Both the position numbers and the translations under genes were made by a program. The notes beneath the pieces are model-generated. The model was not told the origin of the DNA and did no database searches. It saw only the letters and a program-made list of their open reading frames with translations. 64,000 bases of DNA from Cantharellus purpuraceus (lineage: Eukaryota; Basidiomycota; Agaricomycetes; Cantharellales; Hydnaceae), in NCBI GenBank assembly GCA_025174535.1, contig JALBUN010000024.1:62001-126000 (forward strand), read 5' to 3'. Positions 1 through 11,584 of this stretch are shown here, one piece after another (within the stretch, counting starts at the first letter, position 1; every line of letters starts with the position of its first letter).

Positions 1-2304
1 CACTGCTCCAAAATATTACAATCACAATCATTTTCATTTTTTAAGTTATACATTGCATTTCCTTTTCCCCTTCCCCTTGTCTACCTCAGGCTCCATCTCC
101 AACTCATCCTCACTCTCCATCTGACACCCAATCTTTCTCATCCCCCATGTCCAAATCCTCATCCAAGGGGGCCATGAACTTCTGCAGCCAACGCAACTCA
201 GCAGTCCGCCAACCCTCCAGAACCTCCTTCCATTTCATCATCTTCACCAACTCCACTAACAACCCCTCCATCCACCGGAGGTGCTCTGACTGAAGGTTAA
301 CCAGCCAGATAAGCTGGCCCACAGTACTGTTGGGTGCAGAGACGTGCCTCATACCTGTGCCGGTTGTTGCTCCTTCTGATCAGACACCGCTACCCCCAGC
401 TGCCACAGCACCCATCTCTGTCTGCCACTTTTTGGTCAGACAACCTTCTGATTCTTTCTCCACCCCTCCTTGTACCACTAGTCAGGGCTTGATGCTCCAA
501 CTTTGGGGATCAAACTTTCCATTGATCCTACACCCTCCTTTCTGACCCTGACAACAATCACAGGACCAAAGGCAGTGAGTTGGGCCAGTGGGCCATACAC
601 ACTCCACACCCGCATCACAACACAAGTCACAAATTATGCTGGCCCCACCAAATGGCTCCATCAGAGCCAGAGCCTTGGGTGGCCTGCTCCTTCTCGATGC
701 AGCCTCCAAGTGCTCCCTCTCCTCCTCCTTGTCCTGCTGTTCTGCCACCGCCTTCTCCATCTTGCACTTGTGAAGCTGGATCACTGACCTAGCAATGTGC
801 AGCTCCTTCTTACAAGTTGCCAATATGTGATTCTCTGCCTTGCACCATATGACCCTCTGATCCGCCTCCCACTTCTCCGTATCAGCACTCGGGTGTGCCT
901 TCAATGAAAAGACTGCGACCTTGAGATTTTTCTTGGTGGTAGCAGCATAGAGCTCCGCCCTTTTGTGAGCTTCAACTGCAGCTACCCAAGCCATCTCCTC
1001 ATAGCAATTTGAGGTTGGATCTGGCTCCATATCCATCCCAACATCCACACCCACCTTGGGCTCTGCATTTGCATTGAGCTCCATGTTGGCATTGGGATCT
1101 GCCTCCACTTCTGCCCTCTCTGCCTCCACCACATCATCTTCTTCAGCCGCACCCACCACAAATAACAGCCATCACCGCAGACATAATGGCAAGTCCACTG
1201 GAGGGACAGTTGTTGGACAGGTCAACTCCATCTATGTGATCAAGATAATGGCAACCTCGGGGGTTCCCACCCATATTGGCACACTCAGACTCCCTGGGTG
1301 ACTAATTGCCCCTGCCCCAGTCACCTTCAGCCTTGCAGCCTCCATTGTGGCTGCAAGCTCCCTGACCCTGCAGGCTTGCTTGGCCTTCACTTCTTCCTCC
1401 TTCCATCTCCATTCCACCTCAGCCTCCTCCTTCCATCTCCGCTCCTCCTCCTCCTCCTTCCATCTCTGCTGCTCCTCCTCCTCCTTCCATCTCCGTTCTG
1501 CCTCCTCCTCCTTCCGTCTCTGTTCTGCCTCCTCCTCCTCCTTCCATCTCTGTTCTGCCTCCTCCGCCTTCCGTCTCCATTCTGCCTCCTCCTCCTTCCG
1601 TCTCCATTCTGCCTCCTCCTCCTCCTTCCATCTCCACTCCTCTTCTTCTTCCTTCTGTCGGGCCAGGAGCAACTGCTCAAGCTCGGCCACACTCATGTTT
1701 GCCAAAGGGTTTGACATCATTGAGGATAAGACCTCAATCATGCCTCCTTTTATGTCTCCAGACCCCCAGTATAACTCCAATCCCCATCCAATCCACTCAG
1801 ATCCCCACACACATGAAATCTATACTCCATTTGGAAACCATCACGTCTCCAATTATCTGTCCGATTGTCACTGCTGAATCTTGCCCATCCATCTCCGGTT
1901 CTGATTGATGCATCAGCATCACCATAGGAACCTGGACATCCATCCCTGTCAGACTTGGCCATACTCATGTAAGGCCTTCGGCCTAGGAGACCCATCACCA
2001 GAGTAATTATTATTAGATTTCAAATATGTATTTAAGTTGCCTGACTGGGGACTTCATTCCCCAGTTTGAATATTGAATCACACCTAGTTCCTAAGTCTGA
2101 TCCTAACTATCTCAGTTGTACTCCATCTCCAAAATCTCAGACACCAGTATTAGTGAAGGCACAGCACATAAGCTGAAGCCAAGTCCATTCTGACCCCCAA
2201 GACGCACCCTGATTCCCACTCTGACTCCAACCCAACCTCCAACCCAACCTCCAACCCAACCTCCAACCCAACCTCCAACCCCCAATCGGACCTAGTGCAT
2301 AACA
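1..2304 (+). mobile_element. Chromovirus element A, truncated 3' end with LTR
   Basis: This stretch aligns by eye with the last 3.7 kb of the full-length element at 40160-49338, in the same orientation: the antisense accessory gene and then the 3' LTR. The LTR part runs from about 1780 to 2304 and ends in the same AACA terminus; its first bases are missing, so a deletion joins the accessory-gene leader directly to the LTR interior. Gag and pol are absent, lying beyond the window edge or lost. Many CpG positions of the other copies read TpG or CpA here, so the copy is old and decayed. Confidence 0.8.
110..1741 (-). pseudogene. Antisense accessory gene of chromovirus A (coiled coil plus Cys6 motif), broken
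   Basis: Read on the minus strand from an ATG at 1741, the product starts MIEVLSSMMSNPLANMSVAE and continues into a long Glu/Arg/Lys/Trp-rich coiled coil (about 1690-1400). An acidic linker follows, then a cysteine cluster near 580-680 (CDLC and CDCC pairs) and an acidic C-terminus ending near 110. The frame breaks near 1160-1230 and again near 350-480, so this copy cannot make the full protein. Homologues lie at 45696-48780 and 58132-59951. It matters because it preserves the N-terminus, which the full-length element has lost. Confidence 0.7.
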
Positions 2305-2384
2305 ACAACCCCCTACATCATTCCTCCATCATACATTCTATCATTGGTCTAGAACATTTACGAAGGACTTTTACATTCATGAGG

Positions 2385-2819
2385 CCCCTTATTATGTATA
2401 AATTATGCTTGTATTTCCCTTAAACAGAGCAGAGTAATTATCTCTCACTCATTCTATCTGTGTGTCTGAAACTATTTGTATCTGGAATAACTCCAGAACA
2501 AACATGTCTTTCTACAAGCTTTTGCATATTCTACTAGAATATTGCATAATTTATTTGAATCCTGAATTACAAAGCCATAAGACCACTGGCTGAATTTATA
2601 TTGAGCATACTAAAATTCAAGTTATCTGCTCCTGCTGCCTAGTCAAATTATCATTATCTAGATGAGGGCTTCATAGAACCCTTTAGAAACTTGTACAAAG
2701 ATACTCCTGAAGCATATCTTCAATTTGACTATGCATACATCCAGTTCCCTTTACTCCCTCAATCCCTATTTGAATTCTACTCCCCCCAGCAAGGTGAACT
2801 TTCATTATTTTTCACAACA
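2385..2819 (+). mobile_element. LTR fragment, same family as the solo LTR at 61799-62539
   Basis: The sequence matches the reverse complement of the 61799-62539 LTR over the TATA region (TGTATAAA near 2395), the downstream pyrimidine-rich tract and the LTR tail. It stops at the common CAACA terminus at 2819. The 5' part is too diverged to place, so the left border is approximate. No target-site duplication was found. Confidence 0.6.
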
Positions 2820-2849
2820 ATGGATATGCACACATCATATATGGGTGGG

Positions 2850-3045
2850 TTTGAGTGGTCATTGTGGTCTGGTGGAGTTCAAGTGGTCATTCTGGTCTGG
2901 TGGAGTCCAGGTGGTCATTGTGTCTGATGGGTTCAAGTGGTCACTGCATCTCTTGGGTTCAGGAGGTCACCATGGATGTGTATGTGTTGATTTGGATGTG
3001 TATGTGTCATTTCAGATGTGTATGTGTTTTTTGGATGCACTCAAA
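2850..3045 (+). repeat. Short degenerate tandem repeats
   Basis: About four degenerate copies of a ~30-bp unit built around GTGGTCATTGTGGTCTGGTG are followed by repeated GATGTGTATGTGT. Small overlapping frames across the repeat look like repeat by-products. The rest of 2820-3360 shows no feature I can name. Confidence 0.6.
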
Positions 3046-3359
3046 TACACCACATCAAAGTCACCTTCCAATACTCCTCTGATCTGTCCATACATATTCA
3101 CTTGGTGGTACTTGAGGCAAACTACTATAATATATGGCATAATGCAGCCTGTCTGTGAGTATTCTGGATCAGTGGTCAGCTACATGTGTTTTTTCTGTTT
3201 GGTTGGAGATTCAAATCTCTCTCATGATATTCTTATTTCCCATTTGTCCTTAGGGTTTGTCAACCTAAGTAAATCTTATTAGATCTAAATAAATCTTGGC
3301 TCAAAAAACTAAAGAAATAATAAAAGAATTGAAGAATTTTTTGACTAAATACATGTTGC

Positions 3360-3950
3360 ATGTGTGGGGACAGAGGCAAGTGCGGCAGGTGCGAATGCGG
3401 GCGCTAGTGGTGCGGCAAGCGCGAGTACGGGCGCTAGTGCCCTCCTCCGGGCCGTCGTCACGGCGGCGGTAGTCGTCCCACACCGTATGCGCCGTCGCCA
3501 CCTGCACCGGGATGGACGCTGGCGGGGCGTGGGGGACGGGCTGGGTGGCGGGGACAACACGGTGCACGTCAGCGGGCACGCATGCGGGCTGGAGGGGGTG
3601 CAGGCGCGAGTGCGAATGCGAGTGCGGACGCGAGTGTAGGCTGGAGGGGGGGCGAGTGCGGGGGCGCGAGTGTGGGTGCAGCGCGAACGTGAGGAGGGCT
3701 GGAGGGGCATCAGTGCGGGTGCGGACGCGAGTGTGGGCTGGAGGTGTGGACTGGAGGATGCGCGAGTGCGGGTGCGACGCGAGTGCGGGCTAGAGCGGGC
3801 CCGAGTGCGGGTGCGGATGCGAGTGCGGGCTAGAGCGGGCCCGAGTACGAGTGCGGACGCGACTGTGGGCTGGAGGGGGCCCGAGTGCAGGTGCGGACGC
3901 GAGTGCTGGGGGATGGCTAGTTATAGCAGTCAAGTCATCAAGTTAAAATG
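3360..3950. repeat. GC-rich, CpG-rich minisatellite
   Basis: Roughly 590 bp of very GC-rich, purine-biased sequence is built from degenerate units containing GAGTGCGGGTGCGGACGCGA and GGGCTGGAGGGGG. Its CpG density is far above that of the flanking transposon DNA. Gly/Arg/Val-rich frames on both strands follow from the repeat rather than from a gene. G-runs on the plus strand could form quadruplexes (inference). From 3951 to 4392 there are only short repeated words (GACAGC, GAGCTA, GCCGTTGGTAA) and presumably the promoter of the next gene. Confidence 0.7.
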
Positions 3951-4392
3951 AACCGGACAGCATCAGATTGTAGACAGCGACTGACAGCAAGAGCTAGTAG
4001 ACAGCAAAAAGACAGCAAGAGCTAGGAGAGCGACAGCTATAAGCGACAGATTGTGGACAGCGAGCTTATGGAGTCAGCCGTTGGTAAGCCGTTGGTAAGC
4101 CGTTAATCAGCATGGCGCCTGAAAACGCCACGGAGCCACCATGGCCTTTTTTATAATGGAGAAAATAGAGAATGAGCCAATCATGCTGTGTTGCTTAACG
4201 GCTTATGATGAACCGGGGAAATGACCATGTGAAATATATCCTTATAAAGGATGGGATAATTGGACAGTCCGCGAACGAAGCTCGTTGAAAAGCGCCCAAA
4301 GTCATTAGCTTACTCATACAGATAGGGTTCCTGGTATATATGTTGCAACGTCGAGAACACACGCAGCTTAGGCTGAAAAATATCGCTCCCCC

Positions 4393-5828
4393 ATGACTAA
4401 AACCATCTTCTTCACAGGGTGAGTGCTTGATGCAAGCACTCCAACCTGCTGCATCTGACTGTTCACTTCACTGTGCAGCGCTACAGGATATATTGGTGGT
4501 GCAACGCTTGCACGCTTACTCTCATTGCCCTCAACGAAATCCTTCTCATATTCTGCTCTCGTGAGAAACAAAGATAAGGCGGCTTTGCTAGAGTCGTTTG
4601 GCGTTCGTCCCATCATCGGCACACTCGACGATGCCGCCATTCTCTCAGCCGAAGCAGAGAAAGCGGACGTGGTATTTCATACCGCTGAGTCTACCGATCA
4701 CGTGCCTTCCTGCAACGCAATCTTGGAAGGGATGAAAAGACGGAAGGATAATCCTATTTTGATTCACATAGTGAGAAGTGACTTTACTTTGATGTTCATT
4801 GTCTGAGACGGTATAGAGTGGGACAGGTGTACTGGCTGATGATGCTCGGGGAGAGTATGGTATGTCGTTTGAACGATGTTTCTTCTTATTCTTAAGCCCG
4901 AACTTTTCCATCAGCCACGAATGTGGTTTACTCCGACCTTGATCCAGAGCATATACACACAATCCCCGACACGGCTTTCCATCGTCAAGTGGAACTCCTA
5001 GTCCTTGCCGCAGCTCCCAAAGTCAAAACGCACATCATTTCACCCCCTGTTGTCTATGGCATTGCCGACCATGCGCTTGTTCAAAAGGGCATCTCTAACC
5101 CGATCTCTGTCTATCTCCCCAGCCTCATCCGCTCCGGCATCGCACGCGGACAAGTGGGGGTGATTGGGAAAGGATTGAATGTGTGGTCAAACATCCATAT
5201 TACCGAAAGTGCGCCCTCAATATGAAGCGAGCCTTGTAGCGAACTAAGCCATACTGTGCATAGCTGCCGCGGCGATCGTTACGGTATTCGAAACAGCACT
5301 TGCCGGAAAGACGACAATCGGTCGCCAGGGGTACTACTTCGCAGGTTTGTGAGGATCGTCTATGCTTCACTCATAAGACTCAATTACATTTTCACCCCTC
5401 AGCTTCTGGAGGTGAGTCAAAGGTTTTTTCATCCAGAGGTAGCTCATTAATCATTTTATAGAGCACACCGCCATAGATGTTTCCAGGGAGGTAGCTCGTA
5501 CTCTGCATGCCAAGGGGATAGGAAAACCTGAGCCAACCCCGTTCACTGAAGTGGAAATCCAATCTTTAGGCAAGGTGAGTCCGGGTCGTTATCGTTGAGA
5601 TTGTTGCTGACTTGTTTCCTGGATTACAGTTGTATTATTCAGGCTCAAACGCTCGTTGCAGGTCAGAGTATACTCGTCAGCTAGGATGGAAGCCCACTCA
5701 TACCACTGCGGACCTTCTCAAGAGCATTGGGTACGCAGATTGATTGTTGTTAACATGAGGTTAACGTTGATTCTTGGTGCAGCCCTGAAGTTGATTATAT
5801 TTTGAAAATGGACAGAATCAAGGTTTGA
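4393..5828 (+). CDS. NAD-dependent epimerase/dehydratase-like protein (extended SDR)
   Basis: Nine exons were inferred: 4393-4418, 4479-4770, 4817-4859, 4915-5208, 5264-5344, 5403-5411, 5462-5574, 5630-5730 and 5783-5828, giving 334 residues. Splicing exon 1 to exon 2 creates the Rossmann motif TGATGYIGG at residues 8-16, which binds NAD(P). Later landmarks are SGTGVLADDARGEY, PPVVYG, GRQGYYFA and the C-terminal SGSNARC and RQLGWKP, typical of fungal NAD(P)-binding epimerase-like proteins. I do not see a classical YxxxK pair (VVYSD and HRQVE occur there), so the substrate is unknown. Exon 6 is only 9 bp but is needed to keep phase. The last exon is duplicated at about 8990-9040. Confidence 0.8.
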
Positions 5829-8800
5829 ATCGACATATATAGAGCTTTAGAATGTGTAGAAAGAGGTAGAACGCAAAACAGCGCAGTTTACTAGTGTCTC
5901 GAGTGAAATATCAGCTAAAAGGGCAACACAGTTCGAAACGTCCCTTTTGGTTTGCCCTAGAAAGAACCGAGAAGCTATGTGGACGAATCAGCATATGGCG
6001 GCAACCTCGAACTCGATTCCCAGATCGATCAAGGAATGTATGGGTGGTATTGGCCGCAGAAACGAGCAATGTTCTGATAATTGCACCTGCGTCTCACCAA
6101 GCCGGATCCTACACCAATCAGCTGAGCTTCAAATGTGGACGCAGTCTACAATCTAACAACCACAACAGCTCGATATATTGTTATATCAATCAACCTCATC
6201 CTTCAGGTATTGGAAATTTAGAAAATTGGAAAATTGGAAAACCCGACCTCGCAACAGGAGGTTGTGAGTGCTCATTCTGTTCCTAGGAATTCACGGCAGC
6301 AACTGCCGATTGCAATGAGCTCAACATCACCACATTCGTTCAATACCTTCATCGATCAACCAATCGCTCCGCTGACGTGGTTAAAAAAGCCTCTACAGCG
6401 CTTTCAAACATCCTCAACCGAACGACTGTGCCCAGCTTGCTGACGGTCCCCTAGTCGACGGAGCTTCCTCGCAGTCTCGTTCCACCCTATCGGTTTCTCG
6501 GCCTCGCTCAACAATTGTGAAATCTCTTCCTCGGAGTGCAGCCACTGACAGCGACGTCTCAGATGGCGGAGGAGATGCTCCTTCCTCGAGAAGGTAAGCA
6601 GATGGGCCCGATTATCCGTGCATCTCAGAGGACAAGTCAACTGGTGACGTGCAAGCAACTCCTGACACTCCAACGATTTCACAATCGTAGCGTCCTGCAT
6701 CGAGAGTCTTCCCCGTTGGACTGCCTCCAACTCAGTAAGACCATGTGCGACCCAGTGACGGTCGAAGTTGTGCGACATGACACGCCCGCAGACGTTGCCG
6801 CCTGCAGCGACAAAGTCACATTTACGTGACTTGCGACGGTATGGACGATTTTGAGCCGTGGTTGCCAGTGATCCAACCTGCGATGGTCCTATTGAGGCTG
6901 TGGCAGGGGAAGGAGTGTGTGATGCTGACGTAGCCAGTGATGGTGCTGGCGTTCCAGCCAGTGATGGTACTGGATTTGTGTCGGCCGGCGGTGGTCCTGC
7001 CACAGGTCCATCCTGGACTGGAGCGGCCAGTAGCGATGCAGTCAGGTTTCCACCCTCTTCCATATAACTAGTATTCGCAGGCTGTGGGGAGGTCATGGCA
7101 TTCCACGCCGTCCCCTGGTTGTGAATCAACTTGTATGTGTTGATGGTGGACCTGAACACACATCAGCCTCATTCTCTGCACTTTCATGTCAAAGTCACGC
7201 ACCTCACTTGTCCACCATCCTGAATATGCTGTGCAGGTTGTATGTGGCCACATGCCACACACTGAAACAACCCTGGGGGTGCACTTGGCAGATTACCCAT
7301 TGCCGGGTATGGCCATGGAGCTGCCGCACTGGGGAGATACCCCGTTGATGGGTATGTCCATGGTGTTGCTGCCACACCTGGAAAATTACCCATTGCTAGG
7401 TATCCCCCATTCCCTGGCCCCAGAGTTGCCATGCTTGCCCATGGCTCGCCCAAGCCCATCGGCGCATTGATCCCCATGGGATTCAAAACACCCGATGACT
7501 GCAACTCCTCCTATAGCACTGTTAGTGGTATACGCCTAGAGATAGTTCAGGTACTCACTGCATTGTAAATGAGGCCTTCGTCTAGATTATGAGAGTCATG
7601 TGTCGTCATTGCATTACTTGTGGAGGCTATCATCTCGTCCGGAGACATTGTGCTGTAGTTTGCCATGGGGAAAGAAGTCTTAGGAGACCCCACTGTTTAT
7701 ATAGACGCAGCAATGCTTCACGCTAACAGCCTTACAGCTCATTGTGCTTATTCAGTTTACAGCGTGGCGAACACTTTGAGACTTTTAATTCACAAATTCC
7801 TGATTAGGGCCATATGGCTCACTTGATTGGAGCTTCGGTACGGCGCTGACTGGCGGAAATTAAGTCTAGCGAGTGCACCTACTGTATATGTCAAGCCGCC
7901 GCCTCAGTGCCTATAAGCGGGAGATCCTAGATCCTGCACGTCAATGCATGGTATAATCTAATATGGAAGCCTTTGCATCCTTCGTCTGGTACCTCTTACA
8001 AACAAAGGAAGCCTTGCACTACTACTCCGCCTACATCATGATTTGAGACTGTGATATTGGCCCGTCACATTAAAGATGCCTCACAGATTTGCCATCCTTG
8101 AAGGCGAGATTCAGAAGTGAGGACATTTCTAACCTTATTGTAGACGCTGATTTCCACATCCTACCATGCGTAGCATCGCGAGGTTTGAACCTAATCGCAC
8201 ATGCTATTTCCTCATGTTGTCATATGACGTTGCTGCACAGTACCCTGGCTGTTGAATAGCACAGTTGAATATTCGGGAAAGCAGTGCCATGGGGTTTTTG
8301 CCCTAGTTTCATTTCTCACAATCATTGCGAGTGGTCATTGTGTGCAATACGCCAATTGAGATACATAAGGGTCAGAATAGACGTGTCGCTGTCGCATTCA
8401 ATGTTCACATCGTGTCGGAATCCGTAGACTGCGTGCCGACGTGGAGATGGCAATTGAGATGACACTTGCATTTGCCTCACGTAATATGTATCATGTGCTC
8501 TCCATTGATCCTATAGGAAGCAACTGTCAGAAATAGGACAAAGTTGTCCTGTAATCTCGCGAGACTGTATCGTGAGCCGTGCCTTGATGAAAACACTTCC
8601 GTGGGATATTTAGAGCCTGGTGGGCCAAGCCATTGGACCCGAAGGGTAGGCGAGCATGATAGAGGGCACAGCGGACAGAGAGTAGGGACCATACACGGGG
8701 AGACGAGCCTAGTATACGAAAGTGGACAACTGTTATCTGACTCATCGTATTACAAGTCCACCCACTGGGCTGTTATCAGAGAATTCATTCATCAGTATTC

Positions 8801-8980
8801 TTGAAAGTCGCACCGTCATGTTCTCGCCCATCGGATCACTTAAATCCTTCTATACGGTTTCACTTTGACTGTTATTCCGGTCCCCTTTTTGGATATCCAC
8901 GGCCCTAGGCTAGGCTCCTCTGAATTGATTGAGCAAGCACGGCATATCAGTTGTTGTGATTGCATATGAGGCCGTTGATT
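5770..8980. repeat. Segmental duplication, unit 1
   Basis: This is the first of three tandem units, holding the epimerase last exon and zinc-finger gene A. Corresponding sequence recurs at about 8985-13035 and 13035-16150, including the 6070-6300 stretch that reappears nearly unchanged at 9990-10210. The intergenic part 7667-8980 carries no convincing gene; short frames there are not conserved between units. Unit borders are read by eye and approximate. Confidence 0.7.
6404..7666 (-). CDS. Orphan C2H2-like zinc-finger protein, copy A
   Basis: Three exons on the minus strand: 7559-7666, 7203-7510 and 6404-7151, together 387 residues. The N-terminus (MANYSTMSPDEM) leads to a Gly/Pro/Tyr-rich tract with imperfect PWTYPSTGYLP-type repeats and a CVACGH knuckle. 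A Pro/Ser/Ala-rich linker comes next. The C-terminal part has a basic RRKSRKCDF stretch, a finger-like C-x8-C followed by H and H in NFDRHWVAH, and a second Cys/His region (CPLRC ... RKEHLLRHL ... C). I do not recognise the family; nuclear DNA or RNA binding is only inferred. Copies B, C, D and E share the architecture. Confidence 0.7.
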
Positions 8981-9294
8981 CTTGATGTAGCCCCGAGGTT
9001 GATTATATTTTGAAAGTGGATGAAATCAAGGTTTGAATCGGCATGTATAACCTTTGAATGTGTAGGAAGAGATTTTAGAATACGGCACGGTTCCCTAGTG
9101 TCTCAATGAAATATTAGCTAAAAGGGAAACACAGTTTGAAACACGTCTGTTTCGATTCAACCTAGAAAGAAAAGAGACGCTATGCTGGCGCAATGATTGG
9201 CAGACGATCTTGCTGTGGAGTTGTCATGCTAGGAGAAGTGGGTTGGAATGGATCTGAGCGCCATGTCTTGATGCTGGCGGTGCATCGTAGAAGG

Positions 9295-9588
9295 CTAGAC
9301 GGCCAATTCGTTGATGTTAATGGAGAAAATGTCGATAGCATTCCCTGCATTGACTGCTGAACTAGTAGCGGCAGGATTGGAGCCTCCACCTGCAGAAGAC
9401 ACCGAAGCGTTCTTGTGGTGGTATCGGGAGCCGACGACACCACCGACTACTGCGCCAGCCAAGACGATAAGAAGGATGGAAACACAGAATTTGACCCAAG
9501 GGGGAGGGGGGGGACCTCGCTTGTTGGAAGGGATATCCAGACTATATCGTACCAACGAGACAGACAAAGCAATTGATCTGGGTCTCAA
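9295..9588 (-). pseudogene. Fragment of a single-pass membrane protein
   Basis: A 97-residue minus-strand frame has a short N-terminal arm with KRGPPPPPWVK, one strong hydrophobic segment (about residues 33-52, ending VVGGVVGSR) and a Ser/Ala/Gly-rich lumenal stretch, then stops. This layout (basic residue, PPWVK, Val/Gly-rich membrane span, low-complexity linker) resembles the N-terminus of fungal type II membrane proteins with large extracellular enzyme domains. No such domain follows, so I read it as a truncated remnant within duplication unit 2. A different short gene remains possible. Confidence 0.35.
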
Positions 9589-10327
9589 AATCTTTGCTTT
9601 TGACAGCCTCTACGAAGACGCAGTGAAGGCTGTTGAACCTACAGTATAAGGTAGAGTCCTGGGTCGCCCACTGTTCGAGGCGTGTGGCATGATAATTAAA
9701 GAGCTTGTCGTCCTTGCAAGCTTCAATCGAAATATTCATAGATCTATCCACAGGCTCAAATATATATATATGTGTGTGTGTGTCCGTACCAATATCAGTT
9801 ACGACTAAAGTCAAACTCCAACTGTTCACTGGCACCGAAGGTGGTGTCACAAACGTGCTAGCAGCCGCGATGTGAGCTAATCAGCCGCAGGCGGCAACCT
9901 CAAACTCGATTCTCCAAGCCATTTAGCAGGGGACCAATCAAGGAATGGATCTCCATAAGTACGTGTGGTATTGGCCACAGAAACGAGTGATGTTCTGATA
10001 ATTGCACCTGCGTCTCACCAAGCCGGATCCTACACCAATCAGCTGAGCTTCAAATGTGGACGCAGTCTACAATCTAACAACCACAACAGCTCGATATATT
10101 GTTATATCAATCAACCTCATCCTTCAGGTATTGGAAATTTAGAAAATTGGAAAATTGGAAAACCCGACCTCGCAACAGGAGGTTGTGAGTGCTCATTCTG
10201 TTCCTAGGAATTCACGGCAGCAACTGCCGATTGCAATGAGCTCAACATCACCACATTCGTTCAATACCTTCATCGATCAACCAATCGCTCCGCTGACGTG
10301 GTTAAAAAAAAAGCCCCTACAGCGCTT

Positions 10328-11584
10328 TCAAACATCCTCAACCGAACGACTGTGCCCAGCTTGCTGACGGTCCCCTAGTCGACGGAGCTTCCTCGCAGTC
10401 TCGTTCCACCTTATCGGTTTCTCGGCCTCGCTCAACAGTTGTGAAATCTCTTCCTCGGAGTGCAGCCGCTGACAGCGACGTCTCAGATGGCGGAGGAGAT
10501 GCTCCTTCCTCGAGAAGGTAAGCAGACGCGTCCGATTATCCATGCATCTCAGAGGACAAGTCAACTGGTGACGTGCAAGCAACTCCTGACACTCCAACGA
10601 TTTCACAATCGTGGCGTCCGGCATCGAGAGTCTTCCCCGTTGGACTGCCTCCAACTCAGTGAGACCATGTGCGACCCAGTGACGGTCGAAGTTGTGCGAC
10701 ATGACACGCCCGCAGACGTTGCCGTCTGCAGCGACAAAGTCACATTTACGTGACTTGCGACGGTATGGACGATTTTGAGCCGTGGTTGCCAGTGATCCAA
10801 CCTGCGATGGTCCTATTGAGGCTGTGGCAGGGGAAGGAGGGTGTGATGCTGACGTAGCCAGTGGTGGTGCTGGCGTTCCAGCCCGTAGTGGTACTGGATT
10901 TGTGTCAGCCGGCGATGGTCCTGTCACAGGTCCATCCTGGACTGGAGCGGCCAGTAGTGATGCAGTCAGGTTTCCACCCTCTTCCATATAAATGGTATTT
11001 GCCGGCTGTGGGGAGGTCATGGCATTCCACGCCGTCCCCTGGTTGTGAATATAATTGTATGTGTTGATGGTGGACCTGAACACACGTCAGCCTCATTCTC
11101 TGCAATTTCATCATGTCAAAGTCACACACCTCACATGTCCACCATCCTGTGCAGGTTGTATGTGGCCACATGCCACACACTGAAACAGCCCTGGGGGTGC
11201 ACTTGGCAGATTACCCATTGCTGGGTATGGCCATGGAGCTGCCGTGCCGGGGAGATACCCCGTTGATGGGTATGTCCATGGTGTTGCTGCCGCACCTGGA
11301 AAATTACCCATTGCTGGGTATCCCCCATTCCCTGGCCCCAGAGTTGCCATGCTTGCCCATGGCTCGCCCAAGCCCATCGGCGCATTGATCCCCATGGGAT
11401 TCAAAACACCCGATGACTGCAACTCCTCCTATAGCACTGTTAGTGGTATACGCCTAGAGATAGTTCAGGTACTCACTGCACTGTAAATGAGGCCTTCATC
11501 TTGATTATGAGAGTCATGTGTCGTCATTGCATTACTTGTGGAGGCTGTCATCTCGTCCAGAGACATTGTGCTGTAGTTTGCCAT
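10328..11584 (-). CDS. Orphan C2H2-like zinc-finger protein, copy B
   Basis: Three exons (11477-11584, 11130-11428, 10328-11075) give 384 residues with the same splice phases as copy A. Compared with A it lacks three residues after GHIQPAQ, and the frame is intact. The knuckle CVACGH, the basic RRKSRKCDF stretch, the NFDRHWVAH finger half and the terminal SVEDV are all kept. Much of the exon 3 difference is silent or conservative, suggesting a recent duplicate that may still be constrained (impression, not computed). Function unknown, as for copy A. Confidence 0.7.

Noticed and set aside
1387..1714. Long Gly/Arg-, Leu/Pro- or Ser-rich frames on either strand over the Glu-rich coiled coil (also at 48422-48800 and 58095-58750)
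   Set aside because: They are alternative frames of one GAGGAGGAA-type repeat; only the Glu/Lys/Arg frame connects to the conserved accessory protein.
3301..3951. Cys/Gly/Arg-rich frames on both strands
   Set aside because: By-products of the GC-rich tandem repeat; no homology between copies and no stop bias.
8477..8804. Small frames in the spacer of duplication unit 1
   Set aside because: The same spacer in units 2 and 3 does not keep these frames open.
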